From Mycobacterium sp. OTB74 (GTDB lineage: Bacteria > Actinomycetota > Actinomycetes > Mycobacteriales > Mycobacteriaceae), in NCBI RefSeq assembly GCF_029892685.1, contig NZ_JARXVD010000005.1, positions 181,958-245,957 of the forward strand: 64,000 bases of DNA. The letters are read 5' to 3'. This document shows positions 7,567 through 16,111 of the stretch, piece by piece. A model generated the notes under the pieces. The model was not told where the DNA came from, searched no databases, and saw only the letters and a list, made by a program, of their open reading frames with translations. The position numbers and the translations under genes were made by a program. The first letter of the stretch is position 1, and each line of letters opens with the position of its first letter.

Positions 7567-8148
7567 ATGTGCGTTACCACCACAAACATCGCGCCGGTCT
7601 GGCGCGCCGCCGCCTGTCTGGGCGTTGCTGCTGTGGCGGTGGCGCTGACCGGCTGCGGTGGCGGCAGCGCCACCCACGGGGCCGGCCCCAGTACCAGCGC
7701 GGCGCCGATGTCGTTGGCGGAGTATGCGAAACGTGACTGCGCGATGTCGGCTGACTTCACGCCCAAGATGCTGGCGCTGCAAGCCGAGATCAAGGAAAAC
7801 ATCGGCTACCCGGCGGTCTTGGGCGACACGGTGTCGAAGGTCGCGAAGCTGCTGGGCGACTTGGCGGCGAAAGCCGAGGCTCTCGGCGATCCGCCGAACG
7901 GGGAGGCCGTCGGCAGCATGAAGGCCGGTGCCGACGTGATGAGGTCGACGGCGGAGCACCTCGAGCGCATTGCGTCGAACCTGCGGGCGGCTACCACGGA
8001 CGAGCAGATCGGTGCTGCGGTCAACGATTTCATGAATGCCTTCGGAGGAATGCAGACGTTCATGGATCAAGCCGACTCGAAGTACCCGTCGCCGAAACTC
8101 GACGCCGAAGAGAACAAGATTCCCGGATGCGCCAAGAAACCCGGTTGA
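7567..8148 (+). CDS. Secreted lipoprotein, helical, function unknown
   Basis: The 193-residue product has a hydrophobic signal segment (AAACLGVAAVAVALTGC) ending in the lipobox LTGC with Cys30 as the lipidation site, followed by a Gly/Ser/Ala linker. The mature part is strongly helical and contains three Cys (CAMSAD near the start, PGCAKK at the end), so a disulfide is possible. ATG 7567 is favoured over GTG 7561 because AAAGGGG lies at the right distance. No family is recognised. It converges on the TIR-WD40 gene, with only 22 bases between stop codons, and shares an upstream 18-bp motif with it, which suggests linked regulation. Confidence 0.85.
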   Translation: MCVTTTNIAPVWRAAACLGVAAVAVALTGCGGGSATHGAGPSTSAAPMSLAEYAKRDCAMSADFTPKMLALQAEIKENIGYPAVLGDTVSKVAKLLGDLAAKAEALGDPPNGEAVGSMKAGADVMRSTAEHLERIASNLRAATTDEQIGAAVNDFMNAFGGMQTFMDQADSKYPSPKLDAEENKIPGCAKKPG

Positions 8149-8170
8149 CATGGTGGGCGGGGAGACCGGC

Positions 8171-11020
8171 TTACCCGCGGTAGTGGCAGGCCGGCTCCCG
8201 ATTGGCCGGCAAGAACGGTGTCACCTGGGCTCGGGTCACGTAGGGCATGACGATGTCGCAGGCGTTACCCAACTCCCACAACGGTTCCCACAGCCGTGCG
8301 TCGGCCCCATCGTCGCCGGATGCCAAGCCATGACCGTCGGGACTGAATGCCACCGCGTTCACCCGGTCCGGCAATGGCAGCGGGTCGCCCACGGGCTGCT
8401 GAGTTTCGGGATCCCATAGCCGCACGGTTTTGTCCGAACCGGATGACGCCAGCAGATGGCCGTCGGGACTGAAGGACACCGACGATGCACCGGCCAGATC
8501 GGCGTGACCGTGAAGCGGAGGACCCACCTGTTTACGGTCGGCCACATCCCAGAGCCGGACGGTGTTGTCCCAACTTCCCGACGCGAGCAGTCGGCCGTCA
8601 CGACTGAAGCTCACGGCATTCACCGGAGCGGTATGACCGGCGAGCGGCTTTCCGGCGGGTCGGAGCGTCGCGGGGTCCCACAGCCGGATGACGTTGTCCA
8701 TACCCGCTGATGCCAGCAGGTGCCCGTCGGGGCTGAAGGCCAATGTGTATACCCCCATGTTGTAACTGACCAGCGGGTTCCCGATGGATTGTCGGGTGGC
8801 CGGGTCCCACAGCCGGATGGTGCCGTCGGGATCGCTGCCGGAAGCCAGCATTCGACCGTCAGGACTGAAGGCCAATGCGCTCACACCAGCTGTGTGCCCC
8901 GCCAGCGGTCCGCCGATTGGCCGTGCGGTGGTGGCATCCAACAGCCGGACCGTGGGGCCGTCGGCAACGGCAAGCAGGTGGTTTTCGGGACTGAACGCCA
9001 CCGCTCGAGCCGCGTCGACGTGCAGCGGCTCGCCGATGGCACGGCGAGTGGTCGTGTCCCACAGTGTCACCGAACTCCCTTGGACAGCATTGACGGCCGA
9101 GGCCAATCGATCCCCGCTCGGGCTGTAGGCGACGGCCATCGTGCTGGTCAGCGCGTCGCCGCCGAGCGACTGGTTCATCCGCCAGGCCGGAGCCGGGTCC
9201 CACAGCAGAATGTCGCCGTCCTCACCACCTGACACCATCCGCTTGCCGTCAGGGCTGAACGCCACATCGGTCACTCCACTGGTGTGACCGCTCAGCGCCG
9301 GGCCGATCTGGCGTTGGGTGCCCGGATCCCAGATCCTGATCGTGTTGTCACGACTGGCCGAGGCCAGCCGAGAACCGTCGGCGTTGAACGCCAGAGACGT
9401 CACCTCGTCGGTGTGGCCGGTCATGGGCCGACCGAATGGGCGCCCCGGCCCGGTCTTCCACAGCCGCACAGTCCCTTCGTAGTCGGCTGACGCCAGCCCA
9501 TGACCACGGGGACTGAACGCGACCGCGAGCACCTTGTTGCGGTGTCCGGTCAGCGGTGCGCCGACAGGCATGCCGGTGGTGGCGTCCCACAGGCGGACCG
9601 TCTGGTCATCGCTGCCGGAGGCAAGCAGTCGACTGTCCGAGCTGAATGCCACCGACTCGACGTAATCGGTGTGCCCGGTCATCGGTGCGCCGACGGGGGA
9701 GCGGGTCGCCGGATCCCACAGCCGGATGGTGTTGTCCCACCCGGCGGAGGCCAGTCGGCGACCGTCGGGGCTGAAGGCCACCGCCATGACCGGCTTGGTG
9801 TGCCCCTCCAGCGGTTGCCCGATCAGCTTGCCGGTGGCGGGATCCCACAGCCTGACGAGGCCGTCGTACCCGGCGCTGGCCAGTAGCCGGCCGTCGGGGC
9901 TGAACGCCAACGATTCCGCGAGGCCGGCGGCTACATCGTTGACAGTGGTCCCGGTGATCGGTTCGCCGATCGGTCGACCAGTGTCGAGGTCCCAGCGCCG
10001 CAGCGTGCCGTCGCCCGCCGACGAGACCACCAGGTGACTGTCAGGACTCACTGCGACTGCGGTCACGCGGGCGGTGTGCCCTCGAAGCGGTTCACGAATC
10101 ACTTGAGCCGCGGCCTGACCGAACGCAACACGGGAAGACACCAGCGCATCGACGGCCCGCGGACTGGGTCGCGGTGTCACCTGGGCGCTTTCGGCTGCGA
10201 GCGCGAGCGCCAACGCGGGATTTCTCGACGTTGTATCGCGGGATGCCATTGAAAGTGCCAGTGCGACAGCCTCATTGCGCTGCGCGATAGCCTCGGTCCG
10301 TTGGTGAACCGCCTCGCGGCGTTGCAGGAAAGCTATCCCCGCGGCCACCAACGCTGCGACGGTCAGGAATGCGAGCGCCGCGATCGCCGCCCGGCGCCAC
10401 CGCCGGAAACGCCGTCGTTCTTTCAGATCTTCGCTCGCCAGTTCGTATTTCGGCTTGCCATGGATCGGGGCCGCGATGTCGATGACCTTCTCGCGGAACA
10501 TCGCCGCGGCCGGGTCCCACGGAGCATCAGCGCTGACGTCGACGTACAGGGGCTCGGTCACCAGCGACCCTGGTTGCGTCAGTTCGGGTACGGCGGCGTC
10601 CGAGCGGTCGGGATCGAATCGCTGAGATTCGGCGTCCCAGAGCAGATTTCCGGCGGCGAGAACGAACAGCAGCTGACTCGGACCGCGCTGATCGATCCAG
10701 TACGCCACTTCTCTGTTCACCCAGGACGACTCAGCGGCATTGCGGGAAAGCACGACCACCAGGTAGCGGGAGCGGTCCATCGCCTCGGTGACCTTGCCCC
10801 ACAGGTCGGGACTGGCCGTCAGGTCGGTCGAGTCGCGAAACACCCGGAGGGCGTGCAGTTGGCCCAGCCGCCGCCCGATGTGATGCAGGCAGCGCTGCAC
10901 TCCCTGCGCCACCTGCCGGTCGTCGTGGTCGTAGGACAGGAATGCGTCGTACGGGTACGACGCGGGTTGCGGGGTGGGCGCGGCAGCGTCGTCGATGGTG
11001 CCGGTGCTCCCAGTGCTCAC
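8171..11020 (-). CDS. TIR domain-transmembrane-WD40 (14 repeats) protein
   Basis: The 949-residue protein has three parts. Residues 22-170 form a TIR domain starting YPYDAFLSYDHDD, with the conserved SSWVNREVAYW segment; Glu104 aligns with the catalytic Glu of TIR NADases. Residues 211-232 form one membrane helix after a basic stretch, followed by a helical linker (HQRTEAIAQRNEA). The rest holds 14 WD40 repeats of the form GHT..V..VAFSPDG..LASGS.D.T.RLWD, enough for two seven-bladed propellers. The TIR lies on the basic, probably cytoplasmic, side and the propellers on the other. GTG 11020 is preceded by GAGGAG. Bacterial TIR-WD40 proteins are suspected signalling or defence sensors; enzymatic activity here is an inference. 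Confidence 0.92.
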   Translation of the reverse strand: MSTGSTGTIDDAAAPTPQPASYPYDAFLSYDHDDRQVAQGVQRCLHHIGRRLGQLHALRVFRDSTDLTASPDLWGKVTEAMDRSRYLVVVLSRNAAESSWVNREVAYWIDQRGPSQLLFVLAAGNLLWDAESQRFDPDRSDAAVPELTQPGSLVTEPLYVDVSADAPWDPAAAMFREKVIDIAAPIHGKPKYELASEDLKERRRFRRWRRAAIAALAFLTVAALVAAGIAFLQRREAVHQRTEAIAQRNEAVALALSMASRDTTSRNPALALALAAESAQVTPRPSPRAVDALVSSRVAFGQAAAQVIREPLRGHTARVTAVAVSPDSHLVVSSAGDGTLRRWDLDTGRPIGEPITGTTVNDVAAGLAESLAFSPDGRLLASAGYDGLVRLWDPATGKLIGQPLEGHTKPVMAVAFSPDGRRLASAGWDNTIRLWDPATRSPVGAPMTGHTDYVESVAFSSDSRLLASGSDDQTVRLWDATTGMPVGAPLTGHRNKVLAVAFSPRGHGLASADYEGTVRLWKTGPGRPFGRPMTGHTDEVTSLAFNADGSRLASASRDNTIRIWDPGTQRQIGPALSGHTSGVTDVAFSPDGKRMVSGGEDGDILLWDPAPAWRMNQSLGGDALTSTMAVAYSPSGDRLASAVNAVQGSSVTLWDTTTRRAIGEPLHVDAARAVAFSPENHLLAVADGPTVRLLDATTARPIGGPLAGHTAGVSALAFSPDGRMLASGSDPDGTIRLWDPATRQSIGNPLVSYNMGVYTLAFSPDGHLLASAGMDNVIRLWDPATLRPAGKPLAGHTAPVNAVSFSRDGRLLASGSWDNTVRLWDVADRKQVGPPLHGHADLAGASSVSFSPDGHLLASSGSDKTVRLWDPETQQPVGDPLPLPDRVNAVAFSPDGHGLASGDDGADARLWEPLWELGNACDIVMPYVTRAQVTPFLPANREPACHYRG

Positions 11021-11097
11021 AGCCCAACTCCTCGCCCGCAGCCGGTCCCGCACCGCGGGACATCGCCAATCATGCGCGCGCGGGAGCCCACCTGGCC

Positions 11098-11115
11098 TGA
11101 GTATCTGACTACTCG
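11098..11115. promoter_or_regulatory. 18-bp operator-like motif TGAGTA-N6-TACTCG (site 2)
   Basis: TGAGTATCTGACTACTCG differs from the exact motif by one base in the left arm. It lies about 78 bases upstream of the GTG start of the TIR-WD40 gene, similar to the 75-base spacing at site 1. Confidence 0.6.
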
Positions 11116-11243
11116 ATAACCAGGCCCGGGCGGCGCCGTGGGGGCCCGACGACCCAGATACTGCCGCAAGACATCGCTTGTGGTCCGCGGCCGATGCTGA
11201 AAGCATTGCGTGTGCGCTGATTCAGCCCCGGGGAAGGGGAGCC

Positions 11244-12479
11244 ATGCGGGACTACCCGTACGCCTTTCACATTGCCCTGGACGGGTCCGGACTCAATGGC
11301 CTCGAAGGCCGCGCGGGTATGTGTGTCTTCAAATACGACCCGGCCACCGAGGCGTATGCCTACAAGATCGTGTTCTACGGCGGCGTCGCGGGCGGCCATG
11401 CACCGAACGTCGACCCGACCCGCAGCGTCGGGTTCCTCGGAAACATGGGTCAGCACCTGCTCTTCTACGATCCATCCACACTGGACGAGGTCGACCGCGT
11501 CTCGACGTTGCGCTTCGAGATTCCCGACACGACGATCAAGTCGACGACGCATCTGGCGTGGCTGGATTCGAAGGAATTCGTCGCGAGTGTCGGTGAGCGG
11601 CTTTGGAAATTCGATCTGGACCGGCTCACCAAACCCGAGCCGATCGGGCCGCATCTGTTGAAGATTCCGCACGCCATGAAGCGCACCGCCTCCGGGCGTT
11701 ACCTGGTGTATGGCGGGATGGACCACCCCAAGCTCGGCGAGGCCCGTGAAGTAGGCATCTTCGATCTGGAAACCGGACGTGCCGAACGGGTGGAGCTACC
11801 GACGACGTGCTGGCATGTGGTCTGTCACCCGATCCTTGATGTCTTCTACGCGATCTCGTTCCGGGTACTGCCCAGTGGGCGTGGCGATTGGCACCAGTGG
11901 GGGATGGCGCACTTCCAGGAGTATGTGTACGAGATCGAAGCCGAATCCGGTCAGGTACTTCGGCATTGGTCGGCCGGCAGGGAGGTTCCAGCCCACATCA
12001 ACTCCGACGTCTGTCTCAGCGACACCGAACTCATCTTCTGCACCGGCGGCAGTCAAACCGTGGTGCTGATCGATCTGGAGACCATGAGCACGCATCGATT
12101 GATCGACGAACATCCCGGGCTGGTGGGGCAGTGGGGATATTCCCGGCAGATGTCGGCGACGGTGTCCGACACGGTGGCGCGCGGAAACTTCTTCACCGAG
12201 TCCCATCTGTACGCGACCGGTCTGCAAGTCAGCCGGGGAGCGTTGTTCGACGGCGTGTATGCCTGTCAGCTGTCTGCTGATCAGACCCTGCTCTTCACGG
12301 CCAACCGCGGGCAGAACCACATCACGGTTTACGACTATCCCTCTCTGCAACGGCGGCTTCGAGTGCGGATGCCGGATCTCCAGGAGTACGACAAAGCGCT
12401 CTCGCCAGTTGCCGACCCACGGCTGGGCTTCCACCATGGATGCCTGGTAAGCCCAAGTTCCACCGAAAGGAAAGAATGA
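11244..12479 (+). CDS. Beta-propeller-like protein, function unknown
   Basis: The 411-residue product has repeated strand-turn units such as LEVGIFDLETGRAERVELP, YEIEAESGQVLRHW, TVVLIDLETMSTHRLID and ITVYDYPSLQRRLRVRM, typical of YVTN/quinoprotein-like propellers. No signal peptide is visible, so it is probably cytoplasmic. Several His and Trp residues (CWHVVCHP, DWHQWGMAHF) cluster on what may be one face, but no catalytic motif is recognised. The start at 11244 follows GAAGGGGAG. Its stop overlaps the start of the next gene (ATGA), so the two are translationally coupled. Confidence 0.85.
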   Translation: MRDYPYAFHIALDGSGLNGLEGRAGMCVFKYDPATEAYAYKIVFYGGVAGGHAPNVDPTRSVGFLGNMGQHLLFYDPSTLDEVDRVSTLRFEIPDTTIKSTTHLAWLDSKEFVASVGERLWKFDLDRLTKPEPIGPHLLKIPHAMKRTASGRYLVYGGMDHPKLGEAREVGIFDLETGRAERVELPTTCWHVVCHPILDVFYAISFRVLPSGRGDWHQWGMAHFQEYVYEIEAESGQVLRHWSAGREVPAHINSDVCLSDTELIFCTGGSQTVVLIDLETMSTHRLIDEHPGLVGQWGYSRQMSATVSDTVARGNFFTESHLYATGLQVSRGALFDGVYACQLSADQTLLFTANRGQNHITVYDYPSLQRRLRVRMPDLQEYDKALSPVADPRLGFHHGCLVSPSSTERKE

Positions 12480-12844
12480 TGGCACCGCAGAATGACACCG
12501 CATCCGAAGCGGCCGCAAAGGCCTCTGAAACGCTCGGCAAGGGCGCCGACCTGACCCGTGAAGTCATCGAGTCGCAGTTCCGTCTCGGCGGTCAGTTTGC
12601 CGACATGGCGGGCAACGCGATCAAGGACAGCGGCAGCGCTTTCGAGGCCGGCCGCGCCTACGTCGACGCTGTCTGGCGGGAGGCCGGCAATTACTGGCAG
12701 GCCGTCACCGACCTGAACCTGCGGTACGCGAACGAACTGCTGAAGATCGGGGCGAGTGCCGCGGACCAGGTGCTCGCGGCCGTCGACACGGCACTCAAGG
12801 GTCGTCGGTCGGCCGGCGATGGGACAGCGGCAAGTCAGGACTGA
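12476..12844 (+). CDS. Small all-helical, phasin-like protein
   Basis: The 122-residue product is Ala-rich and amphipathic throughout (ASEAAAKASETLGKGADLTREVIESQFRLGGQFADMAGNAIK), with no signal peptide. Length and helical pattern recall phasins or other granule- or lipid-associated proteins, but similarity is only compositional. The start overlaps the stop of the propeller-like gene by four bases (ATGA), and a second ATG follows directly; AAAGGAAAG lies upstream. Coupling suggests the two products act together, perhaps as a complex. Confidence 0.8.
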   Translation: MMAPQNDTASEAAAKASETLGKGADLTREVIESQFRLGGQFADMAGNAIKDSGSAFEAGRAYVDAVWREAGNYWQAVTDLNLRYANELLKIGASAADQVLAAVDTALKGRRSAGDGTAASQD

Positions 12845-12858
12845 AGCGACGCCGCTGA

Positions 12859-13908
12859 TCAACCCGGCAGCGGCCGGCCGATGAGCGGACGGCCGGCGCG
12901 CACCTCCGGCATGGGGCGCATGCCCTCGCGTACCCACCTCGGCAGTTGCGGGCTGGTCAGCAGCCACGCGAGTGCGCTTGCCACCGCCGCGCGGGCCGGC
13001 TCGGGCGCATAGCCGAGCGCGCCGAGCTTATCGTGGCTGTACCAGTAGAAACGTCCGATGGTGAGCGCCTCTTCGCGCGTCGACAGCGGTTCGGTCTCGG
13101 CGAACCGTGCCCAAGCCTCCGCTGCCGCCGAGGTGAGATACGCAGTGGTAGTGGGTATTTCGAACCGGGGCCCTGGGACCCCGGTCAAGTCGGCGATCAG
13201 CGAATGCAGCGTCTTCCAGGAGAGATTATCCCCTCCGACGAGGTAGCGCTCGCCCGATACTCCGTGCTCGGCCAGAATCAGATGCGCCTGCGCCACGTCG
13301 TCGACCGACACCACGTTGCAGCCGCCGGGGTAGGTGGATCGAAAAAAATCCAAAAGGTATCTGAGGATGATCGCATTGCTGGGCACCAGTCGCGACGACG
13401 GGCCACCCATCACCACGGTGGGGCAGGCGATCACCACTTCGAGGTCATCGCAGGCCATGCGCAACGCGGTCCGTTCTTGACGGACCTTGCTGACGAAGTA
13501 CGGCGGGGTGTATTCGCTTGTCGGCGAGTGGCGTTCGTCGTGGACCGAGCCGTCGACGCTCGACCCGGCCGTCACTGCCGATGAAGTGATCACCACCCGG
13601 CGAACGCCGGCGTCGATGGCGGCCTCCAAAAGCATCCGTGTTCCTTCGACGTTGACCGCCGACACCTCGGCATGGTTCTGCGAGCCATACGCGTAGACCG
13701 CGGCGCAATGAACAGCGATTTCGCAGTCGGCCAACGCTTTTCGCAGCGCGGCACCGTCGTCGATTGCTGCCGTTGCAACCTCGAACGGCAATCCGTCGGT
13801 AGTGCCGGGGCGCCGCGCGATACCCCGAACTGTGTGCCCACGTTCCACGAAACACCTGCCCACCGCGCCACCGATCATTCCAGTGACGCCGGTAACCGCG
13901 ACGTTCAC
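12859..13908 (-). CDS. Extended short-chain dehydrogenase / NAD(P)-dependent epimerase-dehydratase
   Basis: The product has the Rossmann motif TGVTGMIG at residues 6-13, an AAVYAYG..N motif, the ITSSAV strand with a candidate catalytic Ser, and YFVSK (YxxxK), so the catalytic set of an extended SDR is complete. Members act on nucleotide sugars, sterols or flavonoid-like ketones; the substrate is not predictable. GTG 13908 overlaps the upstream stop (GTGA) and gives 349 residues; the adjacent GTG 13911 is possible. It is coupled to the DUF362/SRPBCC-like gene and opposite the P450, which suggests a small redox pathway. Confidence 0.9.
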   Translation of the reverse strand: MNVAVTGVTGMIGGAVGRCFVERGHTVRGIARRPGTTDGLPFEVATAAIDDGAALRKALADCEIAVHCAAVYAYGSQNHAEVSAVNVEGTRMLLEAAIDAGVRRVVITSSAVTAGSSVDGSVHDERHSPTSEYTPPYFVSKVRQERTALRMACDDLEVVIACPTVVMGGPSSRLVPSNAIILRYLLDFFRSTYPGGCNVVSVDDVAQAHLILAEHGVSGERYLVGGDNLSWKTLHSLIADLTGVPGPRFEIPTTTAYLTSAAAEAWARFAETEPLSTREEALTIGRFYWYSHDKLGALGYAPEPARAAVASALAWLLTSPQLPRWVREGMRPMPEVRAGRPLIGRPLPG

Positions 13909-15926
13909 CACCGCGGCACTCGTTCCATGTCGCTGCGAACTGCCGCCGCATATTCGTGCAACAGCGGGCGCAGCGCGTCGAGCCACCGTTTCGAATCCAC
14001 TTGGCGTTCAGTGGATGTCGTCCCTGGAAAATGCCGGAATCCATGTTTGTCGACGTCATCGGAGTCGTGGGTGACGCGCCGTTCGTCGAGCCACTCCCGA
14101 GCGATGCCCAGATAGGTTGACCACGCCTGAGTCGGCAAGATCGGTGACGCTGGCACCGCATCCGTACCGATCTGGTGGGGTCGACCCTCGTAGCAGGCCT
14201 CGAAGTTGTCGAACGTGGATGAAAAGAACCGTCGATAAGCGTCGGTGACGAGTGGGTTCTTGACTTCTGGATAGCGGTCGAGGTCGACGGCCTCCCAGAA
14301 CGGTGGCAGCTGGAATTTCTGGCGGCCCGAGATCGTGATCCGGGTCCTGCCGTCACCGTTGTCGGCGAAGGTGAGCATGCCGTCGTCGTATTCGGCGGAA
14401 CCGTTGGGGCTCAGCACAGTTCGCCAACTGAGGCGGCAGTGATCGGGTCGGTATTCGACCAGCTCAATTTTGCATACGTCGATGGGCTTGCCACCCCAGA
14501 AGGCGAGGTAGTTCGGTTGGGGCAGATAGATGTTGCGTTCGGCCTGCCTCGTGACGCGGCCGCGGCCGTCGTGAGACACGGGAACGATCCGTCCGCCGAG
14601 ATAGTCGGCCATCATGCTGATGCCTTGTGCCACATCCACTCTGGCGATCCAATCGGCGTACTCGGCGTGCGCCAGATGCTCGACGGAGAACAGCACCGAC
14701 CGATCGAAGTAACACCAGTGGAGCCACGAGTCCACCAGCGGGGCAGCGTCGAGCAAGACCGTGAATCTAGAAAGGTAGTCCGGGATCTGGCGATAGTCGC
14801 CGGCGCGAAATCGCTCGGGATCGAAGCCGAGCGGTACGGCGACGCGTCGCACGTTGTCCTTGTTGAAGTTCGCGCGGAACGCCGCGACCGACTCGCCCGC
14901 GGCAGCCAGGCCGTTGCTGATCATGGCCACCGCGGCCGGACTGCTCGCCGAGTCGGGATCGACCACCGGCCCGATCCTGCGCTGCAGCCAGGCGAGTACT
15001 TCGTCGGCCTCGCGATCGCCGTTGTCGGACATCAGAATTCGCATGACTCTGCCGGCGTCCGGCATGGCTTGATCGAGCCGCCGCAGGGCATCGGTCACCG
15101 ACTGATTAGCCCGCGGGCGAATCGCGGGCGGTTCGACGTCCCCCACGATGGTGTACGCCGGTGGCAGGGTGCCGGCTTGCACACATCTGTCGAGCAGGGG
15201 CGATCGCGTCGGGTCTTCGCCGTGTAGCACCGCGGCGACCACATCCGTCAGCACGACGTCATCACTGGCGATCAATGTGTGGCGGTCCTCATCGGCGCCG
15301 GGAGACTCGATGATGGCGAACGTCGGTGGCAGGTGCATCACCAAGTCGGCCGCGACGTCAGCAGGTTTTGCGCCTGGTATCACGCTTGCGCAACCCAGCA
15401 CCGCCGACACGCATCCCCGGAAGGTCTCATGGGGGTCGTCAGTCCACCGTGCGACGAGTAGCCGTAAGGCCCCTCGAGACCAAGCGGCGCTGACCCCTTG
15501 CCCCGAGAGAACACTCGATGGCGGACACGGCGCAGGACAGGTATCGCGCGACAAGTCGATTCCGATGTAGCTGTTACCGCGCTCGGTGATCCCGACGTAG
15601 CCGGTGGCCGCGAGGGCGTCGTCTACGCGAGTGACGCCGCGGTCAGTCGACCGTGGTGACAGCGACGCTCCCACGGTCACTGTCCAGCCAAGCTCGACGA
15701 GCACGTCGACGACGTTGTGCAGTACCACCGGATGCGGCATGGCCGCGGAGTCGAGTGGCACCACGATGACTGCGTCGGAGCAGTCACCGTCGGAGTCCCT
15801 CTTCGGCAGTTCGGATCGCGATCCGACCAAGCTAAGAACGTTCGCGACGGGGTTGTCCTCGTCGGTGGAGTATGTCGCGCTCACCACGGCGGCTCGAACG
15901 CTCGCCTGCGGCCTTTCGCGGCTCAT
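13905..15926 (-). CDS. Large protein with DUF362-like N-half and SRPBCC-like C-half
   Basis: From ATG 15926 the product is 673 residues. The N-terminal region (VSATYSTDEDNPVANVLSLVG, VPLDSAAMPHPVVLHNVVDVLVELGWTVTVG) resembles DUF362, a domain thought to bind substrates or iron-sulfur partners. Residues from roughly 400 onward (a Trp/Tyr-rich helical part, then AERNIYLPQPNYLAFWGG, MLTFADNGDGRTRITISGRQKF) resemble a START/polyketide-cyclase-like sheet. Both assignments are from pattern only. No membrane segment is clear. It is coupled to the SDR by a four-base overlap and divergent from the P450 with about 185 bases between starts. Confidence 0.7.
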   Translation of the reverse strand: MSRERPQASVRAAVVSATYSTDEDNPVANVLSLVGSRSELPKRDSDGDCSDAVIVVPLDSAAMPHPVVLHNVVDVLVELGWTVTVGASLSPRSTDRGVTRVDDALAATGYVGITERGNSYIGIDLSRDTCPAPCPPSSVLSGQGVSAAWSRGALRLLVARWTDDPHETFRGCVSAVLGCASVIPGAKPADVAADLVMHLPPTFAIIESPGADEDRHTLIASDDVVLTDVVAAVLHGEDPTRSPLLDRCVQAGTLPPAYTIVGDVEPPAIRPRANQSVTDALRRLDQAMPDAGRVMRILMSDNGDREADEVLAWLQRRIGPVVDPDSASSPAAVAMISNGLAAAGESVAAFRANFNKDNVRRVAVPLGFDPERFRAGDYRQIPDYLSRFTVLLDAAPLVDSWLHWCYFDRSVLFSVEHLAHAEYADWIARVDVAQGISMMADYLGGRIVPVSHDGRGRVTRQAERNIYLPQPNYLAFWGGKPIDVCKIELVEYRPDHCRLSWRTVLSPNGSAEYDDGMLTFADNGDGRTRITISGRQKFQLPPFWEAVDLDRYPEVKNPLVTDAYRRFFSSTFDNFEACYEGRPHQIGTDAVPASPILPTQAWSTYLGIAREWLDERRVTHDSDDVDKHGFRHFPGTTSTERQVDSKRWLDALRPLLHEYAAAVRSDMERVPRW

Positions 15927-16111
15927 GTCCTCAATACTCAACGGAGATGGGCCCTGCGCGATGAAAAACGCGTAACGTGCCCACGAAATATTTACCGCGG
16001 CTGCGGTCTTGCGCGCAGATCGACCGTGGAACAAGGCGCTCTCGGAGTCGGCCGACGAACTTCAGTCGGCTGTCGAACGAGGGATACTTGTCGTATCGGG
16101 AGGCCATCAGC

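Noticed and set aside
10301..11119. A 272-codon plus-strand frame opposite the TIR domain.
   Set aside because: It is an antisense shadow of the TIR-WD40 gene with an Arg/Gly-rich, non-protein-like composition.
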